Shown here: one piece after another, positions 22,617 through 32,405 of the stretch | How positions within the stretch are numbered: the first letter of the stretch is position 1 | How the letters are laid out: the number at the start of each line of letters is the position of its first letter | Origin: Gammaproteobacteria bacterium | Lineage (GTDB): Bacteria; Pseudomonadota; Gammaproteobacteria; Steroidobacterales; Steroidobacteraceae | NCBI GenBank assembly: GCA_016707425.1 | Contig: JADJHU010000004.1 | Coordinates: forward strand, 62,001-126,000 | Direction of reading: 5' to 3' | Length of the DNA stretch: 64,000 nucleotides | Program-made: the position numbers and the translations under genes | Notes under the pieces: generated by a model | What the model was told of the DNA's origin: nothing | Seen by the model: the letters and a program-made list of their open reading frames with translations, nothing else | Databases searched by the model: none

Positions 22617-22622
22617 TAGAAT
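22617..22622 (+). promoter_or_regulatory. TAGAAT -10-like box just upstream of tatD
   Basis: TAGAAT ends 8 bases before the tatD ATG at 22631, which would place the transcription start almost on the start codon. The geometry is the same as at mnmA. No -35 match was seen. Confidence 0.35.
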
Positions 22623-22630
22623 ATCGAACC

Positions 22631-23437
22631 ATGCAGCTCGTCGATATCGGCGTCAATCTCTCTCACGACAGCTTCGACGCCGATCGGGACGGCGTGCTGG
22701 CACGCGCCCGTGCCGCGGGGGTCGTGCAGATGGTCGTCACGGGATCGAGTGTGGAGAGCTCCCTGAAGGCCTGCGAGCTGGCGCGTGCGCATCCGGGCCG
22801 ACTCTTCGCAACGGCTGGCGTTCATCCCCATCACGCGGAGGAGCTCGAGCGCGTCGGCGTCGAAGCCCTGCGCGAGCTCGCACAGCGACCTGAGGTGGTG
22901 GCTGTCGGTGAATGCGGCCTGGATTATTTCCGCGACTTCTCGCCGCGGGCGGTCCAGCGCACTGCCTTTGCCGGCCAGCTCGCTCTGGCCGCCGAGCTGC
23001 ACAGGCCGGTCTTCCTCCATCAGCGGGAGGCTCATGCCGATTTCCTCGCGATCCTGCGCGAGTACCGCTCATCGCTCGCGGATGGCGTGGCCCACTGCTT
23101 CACGGGTGACCGCAGCGAGCTCGAGGAATACCTCGAACTCGGACTCGCCATCGGCATCACGGGCTGGATCTGCGATGAGCGCCGTGGCACGCACCTCACA
23201 GGACTCATGCCGCTCGTGCCGGGTGGACGCCTGATGGTGGAGACCGATGCACCCTATCTCCTGCCGCGCGACCTGCAGCCCAGGCCCGCTACGCGTCGCA
23301 ACGAGCCGATGCACCTGCCGCACGTGGCTGCGGCCGTCGCAATGGCGCGCCGCGAGCCGCTTGCCGCGTTTGCTGCGGGCAGCACTCAGGCTGCCCGCTC
23401 CTTCTTCGGCCTTCCCGATCCGGAGTCTGACCCATGA
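22631..23437 (+). CDS. TatD family metal-dependent hydrolase
   Basis: Metal-dependent 3'-5' DNase/hydrolase of the TatD family. The 268-residue protein shows the expected signatures: VDIGVNLSHDSF near the start, TAGVHPHHAEEL, GECGLDYFRD, PVFLHQREAH, AHCFTGD and VETDAPYLLPR. The ATG at 22631 is the only start that gives the canonical N-terminus. It overlaps the peptidase gene by 4 bp. Which of TatD, YcfH or YjjV it corresponds to cannot be settled here. Confidence 0.93.
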   Translation: MQLVDIGVNLSHDSFDADRDGVLARARAAGVVQMVVTGSSVESSLKACELARAHPGRLFATAGVHPHHAEELERVGVEALRELAQRPEVVAVGECGLDYFRDFSPRAVQRTAFAGQLALAAELHRPVFLHQREAHADFLAILREYRSSLADGVAHCFTGDRSELEEYLELGLAIGITGWICDERRGTHLTGLMPLVPGGRLMVETDAPYLLPRDLQPRPATRRNEPMHLPHVAAAVAMARREPLAAFAAGSTQAARSFFGLPDPESDP

Positions 23438-24894
23438 ACCTCCAGAAGCTGAGAGAATTCATCGACTCGACCTGGGAGCGTTCGATCCTTCCGGCACTCA
23501 TCGACTACGTCCGCATTCCCTGCAAGTCGCCGCTCTTCGAACCTGACTGGGCCGCAAGAGGCCACATGCAGCGTGCCGCCCGGTTGATGGCCGACTGGAG
23601 CCGCACGCTGCAGCTGCGCGGGGCACACATCGAGGTGCGCGAGCTGCCGGGCCGCACGCCACTGCTCCTGGTCGACGTGCCTGGAGAGATCGACGACTCC
23701 GTGCTCCTCTACGGCCACATGGACAAGCAGCCGGAGTTCACCGGCTGGCTGCCGGGTCTCGGTCCCTGGGAGCCGGTGCTGCGTGACGGGCGACTCTATG
23801 GCCGTGGCAGTGCGGACGATGGCTATGCGCTGTTCAGCTCGCTCGCGGCGATCGCCGCACTGCGCGCGCAGGGCATTGCACTGCCCCGCTGCGTCGTGCT
23901 CATCGAAGCCTCCGAGGAGAGCGGCAGCATCGATCTGCCCGCACACCTCGAGGCGCTGGGGAACGCGCTCGGCAGCCCGAGCCTCGTGGTGTGCCTGGAT
24001 GCCGAGAGCGGCAATTACGGGCAGCTCTGGTGCACGACATCGTTGCGCGGGAATCTCGTGGGAACGCTGCGTGTGCGTGTGCTCAGCGAGGGTGTGCACT
24101 CGGGCATGGCGACGGGAATCGCACCCTCGCCTTTCCGGATCGTGCAGTCGCTGCTCGCACGGCTCGAGGATCCGTCGAGTGGCGAAGCCATGCTCGGGGA
24201 ACTGCGGGTGACGATACCACCCGACCGGCGCACGCAGATCGAGGCTGCGGCCGCGGTGCTCGGCAGCTCGGTGGCCGGGAAACTTCCCTGGGTGCATGGA
24301 GCCCGGGCAGTGACGGACGATCCGGCTGAGCTTCTCGCCAACAACACCTGGCGTGCCACGGTCGCGATCACCGGAGCCGAAGGGCTCCCAACGCTCGCGT
24401 CGGCTGGCAATGTCCTGCTGCCTGAGCTTGCCTTCAAGCTCTCGCTGCGCCTGCCGCCCACCTGCGATGCTTCGCGGGCGGCGGCGGCCGTGAAGCGCGC
24501 GCTCGAGACCGGCCCGCCCTACGGAGCGCAGGTGAGCTTCGAGACTGCGGCCGCCACGGCCGGGTGGAATGCGCCCCCTTTTGCGCCCTGGCTGGACGCC
24601 GCGATACAGGCCGCCTCGCAGGAGATCTTCGGTCGTGCTGCGGTCCACGTCGGCTGTGGCGGTACGATTCCCTTCATGGCGATGCTCGGGGAGCGCTTTC
24701 CGCAGACGCAGTTCCTGATCACGGGTGTGCTCGGACCGCACGCCAACGCGCACGGTCCGAACGAATTCCTGCACCTCGAATATGCCCGGCAGATCACGGC
24801 CTGCACGGCCGCCGTGCTGGCGGCTCATGCGGCCCGTCATGGCCGGGACGAGGCGGCGGTCAGCGCAGGCGGGGGTCGAGCCGGCTCGGGGTGA
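23434..24894 (+). CDS. M20 family metallopeptidase (dipeptidase-like)
   Basis: Zinc-dependent peptidase or dipeptidase of 486 residues. Metal-ligand motifs are visible: YGHMDKQPEFTGW, the bridging Asp in GRGSADDGYA, the catalytic Glu pair in EASEESGS and the Asp in CLDAESGNY, with a late His in LGPHANAHGPNEF. The central dimerisation domain begins around residue 210. The substrate is unknown. Translation is coupled to tatD by ATGA. The 3' end overlaps the convergent NERD gene by 35 bp. Confidence 0.9.
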   Translation: MNLQKLREFIDSTWERSILPALIDYVRIPCKSPLFEPDWAARGHMQRAARLMADWSRTLQLRGAHIEVRELPGRTPLLLVDVPGEIDDSVLLYGHMDKQPEFTGWLPGLGPWEPVLRDGRLYGRGSADDGYALFSSLAAIAALRAQGIALPRCVVLIEASEESGSIDLPAHLEALGNALGSPSLVVCLDAESGNYGQLWCTTSLRGNLVGTLRVRVLSEGVHSGMATGIAPSPFRIVQSLLARLEDPSSGEAMLGELRVTIPPDRRTQIEAAAAVLGSSVAGKLPWVHGARAVTDDPAELLANNTWRATVAITGAEGLPTLASAGNVLLPELAFKLSLRLPPTCDASRAAAAVKRALETGPPYGAQVSFETAAATAGWNAPPFAPWLDAAIQAASQEIFGRAAVHVGCGGTIPFMAMLGERFPQTQFLITGVLGPHANAHGPNEFLHLEYARQITACTAAVLAAHAARHGRDEAAVSAGGGRAGSG

Positions 24895-25474
24895 CCGCCT
24901 GCTTGAGCTGCTGCCACCCGGGTTCGAAGCGCTGCAGCACCTCACCAAGGATCTGGGTATCCGCTGTCGGGAATTCGGCGCCGAGGGAATCGAGCATGAG
25001 GGTCCACTTGGGCAGCCCCTTCGGGAAGCGTGCGCGCCGCGTGAAGAGAACCCGCCCCTCGATGGGCACTTCCTCTCCCGTGATGGCCCTGACGGCAGCA
25101 ACACGATCGTAGAGTGCCGCCTGGGGGTTCACGAAGGTCGACCGGCGCGGTCCGTCCATCACCGTCCATTCGTCCATCTGATCCCCACCGAAGACGTTGT
25201 TGGGAATGTCCCGCAGATCGACCACGAGAATCCCGCGCGCCGTGAGGAGCAGAAAATCCACGTGCATGCTGCCGCCATTTCCGTCGGGCACGAGGACGCC
25301 ACGCAGGTGGTCGAAGCCCGCCGTCGTGACGGCCCGGATCGTGCGGCGCAAGGTGCGCCGACGCCGCCATGCTTTCCAGCCCCAGATGGCGAGCGTAACA
25401 GCCGCCAGCACACCCGCAGCAGCCAGGATGAGCATCAGGTCCGCGCGCGGCAGACGGGGCACGGCGCCCGTCAT
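24860..25474 (-). CDS. NERD-domain membrane-anchored protein
   Basis: A 204-residue protein with one N-terminal transmembrane helix (LMLILAAAGVLAAVTLAIWGW) and a nuclease-related (NERD) domain. The core HVDFLLLTARGILVVDLRDI matches the NERD pattern of an acidic residue followed by hydrophobic strands. NERD proteins are thought to bind or cut nucleic acid, but the role here is unknown. It is the last gene of the thr cluster: its start overlaps the thrC stop by 4 bp. Its 3' end overlaps the M20 peptidase gene on the other strand. Confidence 0.75.
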   Translation of the reverse strand: MTGAVPRLPRADLMLILAAAGVLAAVTLAIWGWKAWRRRRTLRRTIRAVTTAGFDHLRGVLVPDGNGGSMHVDFLLLTARGILVVDLRDIPNNVFGGDQMDEWTVMDGPRRSTFVNPQAALYDRVAAVRAITGEEVPIEGRVLFTRRARFPKGLPKWTLMLDSLGAEFPTADTQILGEVLQRFEPGWQQLKQAVTPSRLDPRLR

Positions 25475-26764
25475 GCGAGTGCGTCGCGCAGTGCGGGGAG
25501 ATCCGGGTCAATCTCGACGCTGCGCGCCGGCCGCTCGAAGAGCGCCTCGAGCGCGGGCGGCAGCGGGATCCTGCGACCGATCAGCGGCTCGACGATCTCC
25601 CGGAACTTCGCCGGATGGGCCGTCGCGACCAGCACCCAGGGCGTGCGCGCCCGCCGGGCTGCGGGCAGGCGCGCGTACGCTTCCGCAGCCGTCGCCGTGT
25701 GCGGACACCACCTGCCCGTACCGTTCGAAATCCGTGCGAATGCGCTCCCGGATCGCCTCGTCGTCCACCGACTGCGCCGAGACGGCACCCCGCAACGCTT
25801 CAGCGTCCGGATGGAGCGAGCGCAGACGCTCCATGTTGCTCGGATTTCCCACATCCATGGCCGAGGCCAGCGTGGCGATGCTGGGACGTGGTCGCCACTC
25901 GCCGCTCGCCAGAAAGTCCGGCACGGTGCGGTTGGCATTGTGAGCGAGCACGATCTCGCCTATCGGGAAGCCACAGTGACGCGCCCAGACGCAGGCGACG
26001 GCATTGCCCAGATTGCCACTCGGAATGACGAAGGAAGCGCGCGCCCCCTGTGCACGCTCGACCGCGAGGCTCGACCATGCGTAATAGACCGCCTGAGGCA
26101 ACAGACGCCCGAGATTGATGCTGTTCGCCGACGTGAGCTGGCGTCGCGCGCAGAGTCCGGGATCGCGAAAGGCCTCCTTGACGAGACGCTGGCAGTCGTC
26201 GAACGTGCCCCGCACCCGCAGCGCTCGGACGTTCTCGCCCCAGCAGGTGAGTTGCTGCTCCTGGGTCGGGGACACCAGCCCCTTTGGAAACAGTACCGCG
26301 ACTTCGATGCCCGGGCGCCGGTGGAACGCTGCGGCCACGGCACCGCCGGTGTCGCCTGACGTCGCGACGAGGATCTCGAGCGGACGGACGGCCCCGGCCC
26401 GCAGCCGTGCGAGGCAGGCCGCAAGAAAGCGGGCTCCGAAGTCCTTGAATGCGGCCGTTGGCCCGTGGAAGAGCTCGAGCACGGCCAGACGTCCCTCGCT
26501 CCCGACCGACACGAGGGGTGCGGGAAAATCGAAAGCTTCTGCGGCGATCTCCGGCATCGCTCCGGCAAGCACGTCGCCGGCTGCGAAGGGCTCCAGAAAG
26601 CCCGTCGCGAGTGCAGCGAGATCGGGGGCGCGGGCAAGCGTCGCCGGCTCAAAGGCCGGCCACTCCGCCGGCACGAACAGCCCGCCGTCGGGTGCGAGCC
26701 CCTGTTCGATCGCCTGGGAAAAGCTGCGCTTCAGCTGCGCATCGCGGGTGCTGTGGAAGTTCAT
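25471..26764 (-). pseudogene. thrC: Threonine synthase, one frameshift near the 3' end
   Basis: PLP enzyme that converts phosphohomoserine to threonine. Reading from ATG 26764 gives MNFHSTRDAQLKRSFSQAI, the PLP lysine motif FHGPTAAFKDFGARF, and the phosphate-binding segments TSGDTGGAVAAAF and IPSGNLGNAV. The frame breaks after ERYGQVVSAH, near 25705. The remaining 75 residues (TPWVLVATAHPAKFREIVEPL and on) follow in another frame to a stop at 25471. Both junctions with neighbours are 4-bp overlaps, as expected for an intact operon. The break lies in a short CA repeat and may be a sequencing error. Confidence 0.92.
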
Positions 26765-27699
26765 GCGGTTTCGATCACGCGTGCGCCCTGCGACTCGACG
26801 GGCACGACCCAGTGATCGACCTCGACGCCACCGCGCCCGAACTCGCGGATCATCTCTGAGCACACGCGTTGCGCCTCGTGCTCGAGGCACCACGCGAACA
26901 TCGTCGGGCCCGCGCCTGAGATCGAGCAGCCGAGCGCGCCCGAGCTGATCGCCGCCGCGCGTACGGCAGCAAAACCCGGGATGAGGGCCTGGCGCTGCGG
27001 TTCAATGACCACGTCCTCGAAGCAGGCGCGGATCATGTCCAGATCGTTCGTGTAGCAGCCCGAGATGAACCCCGCGAGATTGGCGGTCTGCCACACGAAA
27101 TCCGACATCTCGACGCTGCGCTTCAGGATGGCGCGGGCTTCACGTGTCGAGAGCACCATGTGCGGATGCACGATCACGGCGCGCACCTCGCCGGGCACCG
27201 GGATCTGCTTGACGCGCGGATGATCGATGCCGACCGTGAGGACGAGCCCCCCGAAGAGCGACGGGGAGATATTGTCCACGTGCAGCGAGCCGCTGGAGAC
27301 GGCCTCGCCCTGCATCGCGAATTTCAGGAGCTCGAGTTTCGGGCGTGGGCTCCCGAGAAGCGCGTTTGCCGCGACCACCGCGGCGACGGCCGAGGCCGCC
27401 GAACCCCCGAGGCCCGAGCCGAGCGGGATGCCCTTGTCGATCTCCAGGTTCAGACCGAAGTCCAGCCCGAGCGCCTCATGCATGGCGAGCAGCGCGCGGC
27501 CTGCGGTGTTCTGCGCCGGATCGCGCGGCAGTTCACCCGCAATGCCCCGCACCGCGCTGATGGTCACACCGGGCCTGCGGACGCGCTCGATGCTCACCCG
27601 ATCACCCACGGCATCCACCGCAAACCCGAGGATATCGAAGCCGATGGCGACGTTGCCCACGGAGCCCGGCGCGAAGGCGCTTGCGCGCCGCACGCTCAC
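26761..27699 (-). CDS. thrB: Homoserine kinase
   Basis: GHMP-family kinase that phosphorylates homoserine. From the GTG at 27699, overlapping the thrA stop as GTGA, the 312-residue protein begins VSVRRASAFAPGSVGNVAIGFD. It contains the GHMP ATP-binding motif PLGSGLGGSAASAVAA and the C-terminal motif CSISGAGPTMFA. Its length matches E. coli ThrB (310). An ATG further upstream would add about 36 residues inside thrA and was rejected. Its stop overlaps the thrC start by 4 bp. Confidence 0.96.
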   Translation of the reverse strand: MSVRRASAFAPGSVGNVAIGFDILGFAVDAVGDRVSIERVRRPGVTISAVRGIAGELPRDPAQNTAGRALLAMHEALGLDFGLNLEIDKGIPLGSGLGGSAASAVAAVVAANALLGSPRPKLELLKFAMQGEAVSSGSLHVDNISPSLFGGLVLTVGIDHPRVKQIPVPGEVRAVIVHPHMVLSTREARAILKRSVEMSDFVWQTANLAGFISGCYTNDLDMIRACFEDVVIEPQRQALIPGFAAVRAAAISSGALGCSISGAGPTMFAWCLEHEAQRVCSEMIREFGRGGVEVDHWVVPVESQGARVIETA

Positions 27700-30179
27700 A
27701 GACGTGCTCCGAGATAGGCCGAGAGGCGCAGCAGATCGGCGAACACGCCTCCGGCGGTCACCTCCGGCCCGGCTCCGGGGCCCTGGACGATCAGCGGATT
27801 GTCGCAATAGCGGCTGGTGGCGAAGCGCACCACGTTGTCGGTGAGCGCGATGTTGGCGAAGGCATGGTTCTGCTCCAGCTCGACCACGCCGACGGTCGCC
27901 TGTCCGGCGCTGTTCAGCCGGCCCACGTAGCGCAGAACGTGGCCGCGTGCGCGCGCGGCCTCGTAGCGCGCGCGCATCGCATCGTCAAACTGCGGGAGAC
28001 GCGCAAGGAACTCATCGATCGAGCCTGCCTCGAGCCCCTGCGGGACGAGGCTCTCCACGGCGACATTCCCGAGCTCGAGTGGCAGACCCATCTCACGTCC
28101 GAGGATGATGAGCTTGCGCGCCACGTCGGTCCCGGAGAGATCGTCGCGGGGATCCGGCTCCGTGTAACCACGCTGCCTGGCGTCCCGCACGATCTCGGAA
28201 AATGGCGTACGTCCGTCGTAGACATTGAAGAGATAGGCAAGCGTGCCCGAGAAGATGCCCTCGATGCTCGTGACTTCGTCGCCCGTCTCCCGCAGGTCGC
28301 GCAGCGTCTGGATCACGGGCAAGCCCGCTCCGACCGTGGCCTCGTAGAGGTAGTGCGTGCCCGCGTGACGGCGGGCCTCCTGGAGCGCGCGGTAGAAAGG
28401 CAGATCGCTGCTGTTGGCCTTCTTGTTCGGTGTCACGACGTGGATCCCGGCTGCAAGCCACTCATGATAGTGGCGGGCAACGGCCTCGCTCGCCGTGCAG
28501 TCGATGATCACGGCATGTGGCAGGTAATCGACGTGCACGTGTTCGGCAAAACGGGCAATGTCGGCGGGGCGGTCGGCGCCTTCGAGAGTCTGTCGCCACG
28601 CACCGAGCGCCATCCCCTGGTCTGCCAGGGCCATGTGGCGTGAGGTGAGCAGGGCGCGCAGCCGGAGATCGAGCTTGAATTCGCGCCGCAGCCGCTCGCT
28701 CTGCGACGCCAGCTGGTCGAGGAGCACGCTGCCGACGGTGCCCGGTCCGATGAGACCGATCGAGAGCGTATGCGGAGAGAGATAGAAACTCGCGTGCGTC
28801 GCCCGCAGAGCCCGAGTGGCCTCGCGTCCCTGCACGACGACCGAAATGTTGCGCTCGGACGCGCCCTGCGCAATGGCACGCACGTTCACACCCGCGTTGC
28901 CGAGCGAGTTGAAGACCTTGGCCGATACGCCCGGTGTCCCGGCCATGCCGTCGCCCACCACCGCGAGGATTGCGAGCTCGCGGTCGATCTGCACGTCCTG
29001 GATCTGGTTCTCGTCGAGCTCACGCCGGAATGCGGTGCGCACGACGGCAGCCGCCCGCTCCGCCTGCTCCTCCGGGATCGCACAGCAGATTGAGTGCTCC
29101 GAGCTTCCCTGGGAAATCAGGATTACCGAGATGCTCTCTTCCCGCAGCGCGCCAAAGAGGCGGTGCGCCGTACCCGGAACACCGATCATGCCGGCGCCCT
29201 CGAGGTTCACGAGCGCGACGTGGTCGATGCTCGTGATGCCCTTGATCGGGAGGTTCGAGACGGGGCGGGCACAGATGAGGGTCCCCGGGTTCTCCGGTGC
29301 GAAGGTGTTGCGGATCCAGATCGGGATGTTGCGTCCGACTGCCGGTGCCATCGTCTGCGGGTGGATCACCTTCGCGCCGAAGTAGGCGAGCTCCATCGCC
29401 TCGCTGTAGGAGAGCGAGTCGATCACCTGCGCGCCGGGCACGCGCCGCGGGTCCGCGGACAGCACCCCGTCCACGTCCGTCCAGATGTGGATCTCGCGGG
29501 CCTCGAGCAGCGCCCCGAAGATGGATGCGGAGAAGTCGCTCCCGTTGCGGCCGAGCGTGGTCTGCACGCCGCGTCGATCCGAGGCGATATAGCCCGTGAC
29601 GATCAGCGTGCCCTCGAAATCGGCGGACACGAGGCCTTCGAGCCGGTGCTGCGATTCCGTCCACTGCACTGCCGGCCCGAGCGCGCCCGACTCCACCACG
29701 ACGCATTCGCGGGCATCGATCCAGCGGATCTCACCCGGTCGACGGGCGCGTTCTCCGAAGAAGGCCGTGAAGAGCCTCGTGGACCAGATCTCGCCGTAGC
29801 CTGCGATCAGGTCGACCACGTTGCGTCCCGCAAAACGCGTCAGCTTTACCGTGTGCAGGACCCCATCGAGATCGTGGCAGTCCCGATCGAAGGCCGCGAG
29901 GTAGCGCTGTGCGGTCGCCGGCCGTAGCACCGATCCGGCAATGGCCGCATGGCGGGTACGCAGCTCCGCGATTCCCGCCTTGTAGGCCTCATCGCGCTGC
30001 TCGGCGAGTGTCACGAGCCGCAGCAGGGCATCCGTGACGCCGCGGCACGCCGAGAGCACGACAGCCAGCCGGCCGGGCGGCAGCGATTCGAGAATTGCGG
30101 CGACGCGGCCGAAGCACTCGGCGTCGGCGACGCTCGAGCCGCCGAACTTGTGAACGATCCAGGGGTTTGCGGGAGCCAT
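27696..30179 (-). CDS. thrA: Bifunctional aspartokinase / homoserine dehydrogenase I
   Basis: Catalyses the first and third steps of threonine synthesis from aspartate. The 827-residue fusion has an aspartokinase domain at the N-terminus (WIVHKFGGSSVADAECF, later GRNGSDFSASIFGALL). Two regulatory ACT domains lie at about 315-460. The homoserine dehydrogenase follows (GLIGPGTVGSVLLDQL and EATVGAGLPVIQTL...GIFSGTLAYLFN). Threonine feedback through the ACT domains is known for the family. No Thr-rich leader peptide or attenuator was found in the 189 bp upstream. This fused form is a marker for Gammaproteobacteria against Alphaproteobacteria. Confidence 0.97.
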   Translation of the reverse strand: MAPANPWIVHKFGGSSVADAECFGRVAAILESLPPGRLAVVLSACRGVTDALLRLVTLAEQRDEAYKAGIAELRTRHAAIAGSVLRPATAQRYLAAFDRDCHDLDGVLHTVKLTRFAGRNVVDLIAGYGEIWSTRLFTAFFGERARRPGEIRWIDARECVVVESGALGPAVQWTESQHRLEGLVSADFEGTLIVTGYIASDRRGVQTTLGRNGSDFSASIFGALLEAREIHIWTDVDGVLSADPRRVPGAQVIDSLSYSEAMELAYFGAKVIHPQTMAPAVGRNIPIWIRNTFAPENPGTLICARPVSNLPIKGITSIDHVALVNLEGAGMIGVPGTAHRLFGALREESISVILISQGSSEHSICCAIPEEQAERAAAVVRTAFRRELDENQIQDVQIDRELAILAVVGDGMAGTPGVSAKVFNSLGNAGVNVRAIAQGASERNISVVVQGREATRALRATHASFYLSPHTLSIGLIGPGTVGSVLLDQLASQSERLRREFKLDLRLRALLTSRHMALADQGMALGAWRQTLEGADRPADIARFAEHVHVDYLPHAVIIDCTASEAVARHYHEWLAAGIHVVTPNKKANSSDLPFYRALQEARRHAGTHYLYEATVGAGLPVIQTLRDLRETGDEVTSIEGIFSGTLAYLFNVYDGRTPFSEIVRDARQRGYTEPDPRDDLSGTDVARKLIILGREMGLPLELGNVAVESLVPQGLEAGSIDEFLARLPQFDDAMRARYEAARARGHVLRYVGRLNSAGQATVGVVELEQNHAFANIALTDNVVRFATSRYCDNPLIVQGPGAGPEVTAGGVFADLLRLSAYLGARL

Positions 30180-30350
30180 CCGGGAGCTCTACGGGGAAAA
30201 AAGCCGTGCGACTCTACTGACGCGCAGGGAGCGGTGCAACCGAGCCGATGCGGGAGCGGGCATCCGGCACATCCGGGATGCAGTCCGCGGCGCCGATCCC
30301 CTCGTGGGGCGAGGCCTGTCAGAAGCGCCTGCGCTCTCGCGGGGGGCTGG

Positions 30351-30356
30351 CATAAT
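30351..30356 (+). promoter_or_regulatory. CATAAT -10-like box upstream of xdhC-like gene
   Basis: CATAAT ends 12 bases before the ATG at 30369 and no good -35 element is visible. The predicted leader would be only a few bases. The 189-bp divergent region between thrA and this gene shows nothing else recognisable. Confidence 0.3.
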
Positions 30357-30368
30357 GGTTGTTCGACA

Positions 30369-31487
30369 ATGGCCTCCTGGATCACCCCTCTTCTGCCGCT
30401 TCTCGAGTCCGAGCGTGCCACCGGCACGGCTGCGGCCCTGGCCGTCGTGCTGCGCACCGCCGGTTCCACGTACCGCAAGGCGGGTGCGCTGATGCTCATC
30501 ACCCGCGGCGGCCGCTACGCAGGTCTGCTCTCCGGGGGTGTCTGGAGTGACCTCGCCGAATACGCTCGCCAGGTCATCGACACCGGAATTCCACGCACCG
30601 TGAGCTACGACCTGCGTGATCCTGAAGACCTGCTCTGGGGCCTCGGGGTCGGCTGTGAAGGCGCGATGGACGTGTTGCTCGTTCGCGTTGGCGTGGCGAA
30701 CGGCTGGGCGCCGCTCGCGGAATTTGCCACGGCCCTCCAGGACCACCGGCCCGCCGCGGCGGCGATCGTGGTCGAATCCCCGGACGTCTCGCTGCCCGCC
30801 GGCACGATCGTGCTGCCCGGAGGCGCAGTTCCCGAGGCCGTCCGGCCGGACGGCACGCGCGCCGCCCTCGGGGCGCCCCTCGCGCAACGGCTCGACCGCG
30901 CAGGGCTGTCCGATGGACCGCAGTGGCTCCAAGAGGGCGCGTTGCAGGCCTTCGTGATATCGCTGGCGCTCCCGCCGCGCCTGCTGGTGCTCGGAGCCGG
31001 TCCCGATGCGGTGCCGCTCGTCGAGTTCGCGGTCCGGCTCGGCTGGAAGGTGACCGTGAACGATCATCGGCCGGTCTATGCGGATCCGCGCCACTTCGCG
31101 GGCGCGGCGCGCGTGTCGTGCCTGCGCCCGCAGGAATTTTCTGAAAGCCTGCCACTCGATGAGTTCGAGGCTGCCGTGGTCATGAGTCACCACCTGCCCT
31201 CGGATCTCGTGTACCTGCGGGCTCTCGCGGCGAGCCGCGTGGGCTACGTCGGGCTCCTCGGACCTGCAGCGCGGCGCGAGCGCCTCCTGAAGGACCTCGG
31301 CACCGAAGCGGAAGCGTTGCGCGCACGGCTGCGTGCACCGGTCGGGCTTGCCCTCGGCGGGCGCACGCCCGAGTCCGTCGCACTGGCGATCGTGGCCGAG
31401 GTGCACGCCGTTCTGCACGGAGAGGATGGAGGGCGGTTTCGTGGCGCCCCGGGTGCCGTGCGTACCGAGCCGGGAGCTACGCACTGA
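30369..31487 (+). CDS. XdhC/CoxI-family molybdenum cofactor insertion protein
   Basis: Members bind molybdenum cofactor and help sulfurylate and insert it into xanthine dehydrogenase-type enzymes. The 372-residue protein has the N-terminal XdhC_CoxI domain (SVLRTAGSTYRK-like segment, LLSGGVWSDLAEYA, GLGVGCEGAMDVLL). A C-terminal Rossmann domain follows (LLVLGAGPDAVPLVEFA, VGYVGLLGPAARRERLL). The ATG at 30369 gives the canonical N-terminus MASWITPLLPLLES. A MocA-like nucleotidyltransferase lies 1.9 kb downstream on the same strand, but no molybdenum hydroxylase subunits are present in the window. Confidence 0.9.
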   Translation: MASWITPLLPLLESERATGTAAALAVVLRTAGSTYRKAGALMLITRGGRYAGLLSGGVWSDLAEYARQVIDTGIPRTVSYDLRDPEDLLWGLGVGCEGAMDVLLVRVGVANGWAPLAEFATALQDHRPAAAAIVVESPDVSLPAGTIVLPGGAVPEAVRPDGTRAALGAPLAQRLDRAGLSDGPQWLQEGALQAFVISLALPPRLLVLGAGPDAVPLVEFAVRLGWKVTVNDHRPVYADPRHFAGAARVSCLRPQEFSESLPLDEFEAAVVMSHHLPSDLVYLRALAASRVGYVGLLGPAARRERLLKDLGTEAEALRARLRAPVGLALGGRTPESVALAIVAEVHAVLHGEDGGRFRGAPGAVRTEPGATH

Positions 31488-31534
31488 TTCCGCCTGCGCT
31501 CGAGCCGCTGAGCCTGATCGCACTCGCGGCAGTC

Positions 31535-32317
31535 ATGATCGGCACCGGCCTGCTGGCTGGCGTCATTGCCGGTCTGCTCGGCGTGGGCGGCGGCATGGTC
31601 ATCGTGCCGGCACTCGAGTACCTGCTGCGCTTCGTGGAGGTACCGCCAGCGTGGCGCATGCATGTGGCGGTGGCCACATCGCTGGCGACGATCGTGCCGA
31701 CCTCGATTGCGTCGTCCCGGGCGCATCATCGGCGTGGCGCCATCGATCTCGATCTGGTACGCAGCTGGGCGGGAGGCATGCTCGCCGGTGGCTTCGCAGG
31801 CAGCCTGTTTGCCTCACGCGCGCCGAGCGGACTGCTGAGCGGCATCTTTGGCTGCGTGGCTGCGGCCGCTGCACTCAGGATGGCTCTGCCCTCGCAGGGA
31901 CGACTGCTTGCGCCGGCGCCTCCCCGGGGAGTGCGCGGCGGGGCGCTGGCGACACTCATCGGCGCGCTGTCTGCGCTGCTCGGCATCGGGGGCGGCACCT
32001 TCTCCGTGCCGGTGATGGCGCTCACCGGGCAGCCCATTCACCGCGCCGTCGGGACGGCCGCCGTGTTCGGTCTGCTCATCAGTCTGCCCGGCACAGTCGG
32101 CTATCTGCTCGCCGAGCCGCCCGTGCACCTACCCTGGGGCACGGTCGGCTGGGTGAGCCTGACGGGCGTCGCACTCATCGCGCCTGCCACCGTCGTGACC
32201 GCTCCACTCGGCGCGCGTCTGGCCCATGGGCTCTCCCGGCGCACACTGTCGATCGTCTTTGCCGGATTTCTGCTGATCGTCGCCGCTCGCATGCTGCATC
32301 GGACGTTCGCGCCCTGA
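31535..32317 (+). CDS. TauE/SafE family anion permease
   Basis: Integral membrane protein of 260 residues with about eight hydrophobic segments. It has the family's paired glycine motifs: GVIAGLLGVGGGMVIVPAL near the N-terminus and GALSALLGIGGGTFSVPVM in the second half. Relatives export sulfite, sulfoacetate or other anions. The substrate is unknown here. Because it sits in a molybdoenzyme-associated group, a sulfur-containing anion is plausible but unproven. The first ATG lies 47 bp after the XdhC stop. Confidence 0.85.
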   Translation: MIGTGLLAGVIAGLLGVGGGMVIVPALEYLLRFVEVPPAWRMHVAVATSLATIVPTSIASSRAHHRRGAIDLDLVRSWAGGMLAGGFAGSLFASRAPSGLLSGIFGCVAAAAALRMALPSQGRLLAPAPPRGVRGGALATLIGALSALLGIGGGTFSVPVMALTGQPIHRAVGTAAVFGLLISLPGTVGYLLAEPPVHLPWGTVGWVSLTGVALIAPATVVTAPLGARLAHGLSRRTLSIVFAGFLLIVAARMLHRTFAP

Positions 32318-32405
32318 GCTGCAGCGGAGACGCTGACCGTCTTCGCGGTACACTTCGCGCGAGTGTGCTACAGAGTCCCCGCGTGGCAGTACCCGAGGTC
32401 GTCGC

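Noticed and set aside
30180..30368. Threonine-operon leader peptide or attenuator upstream of thrA
   Set aside because: No Thr/Ile-rich short reading frame and no terminator-antiterminator pair could be found on the minus strand.
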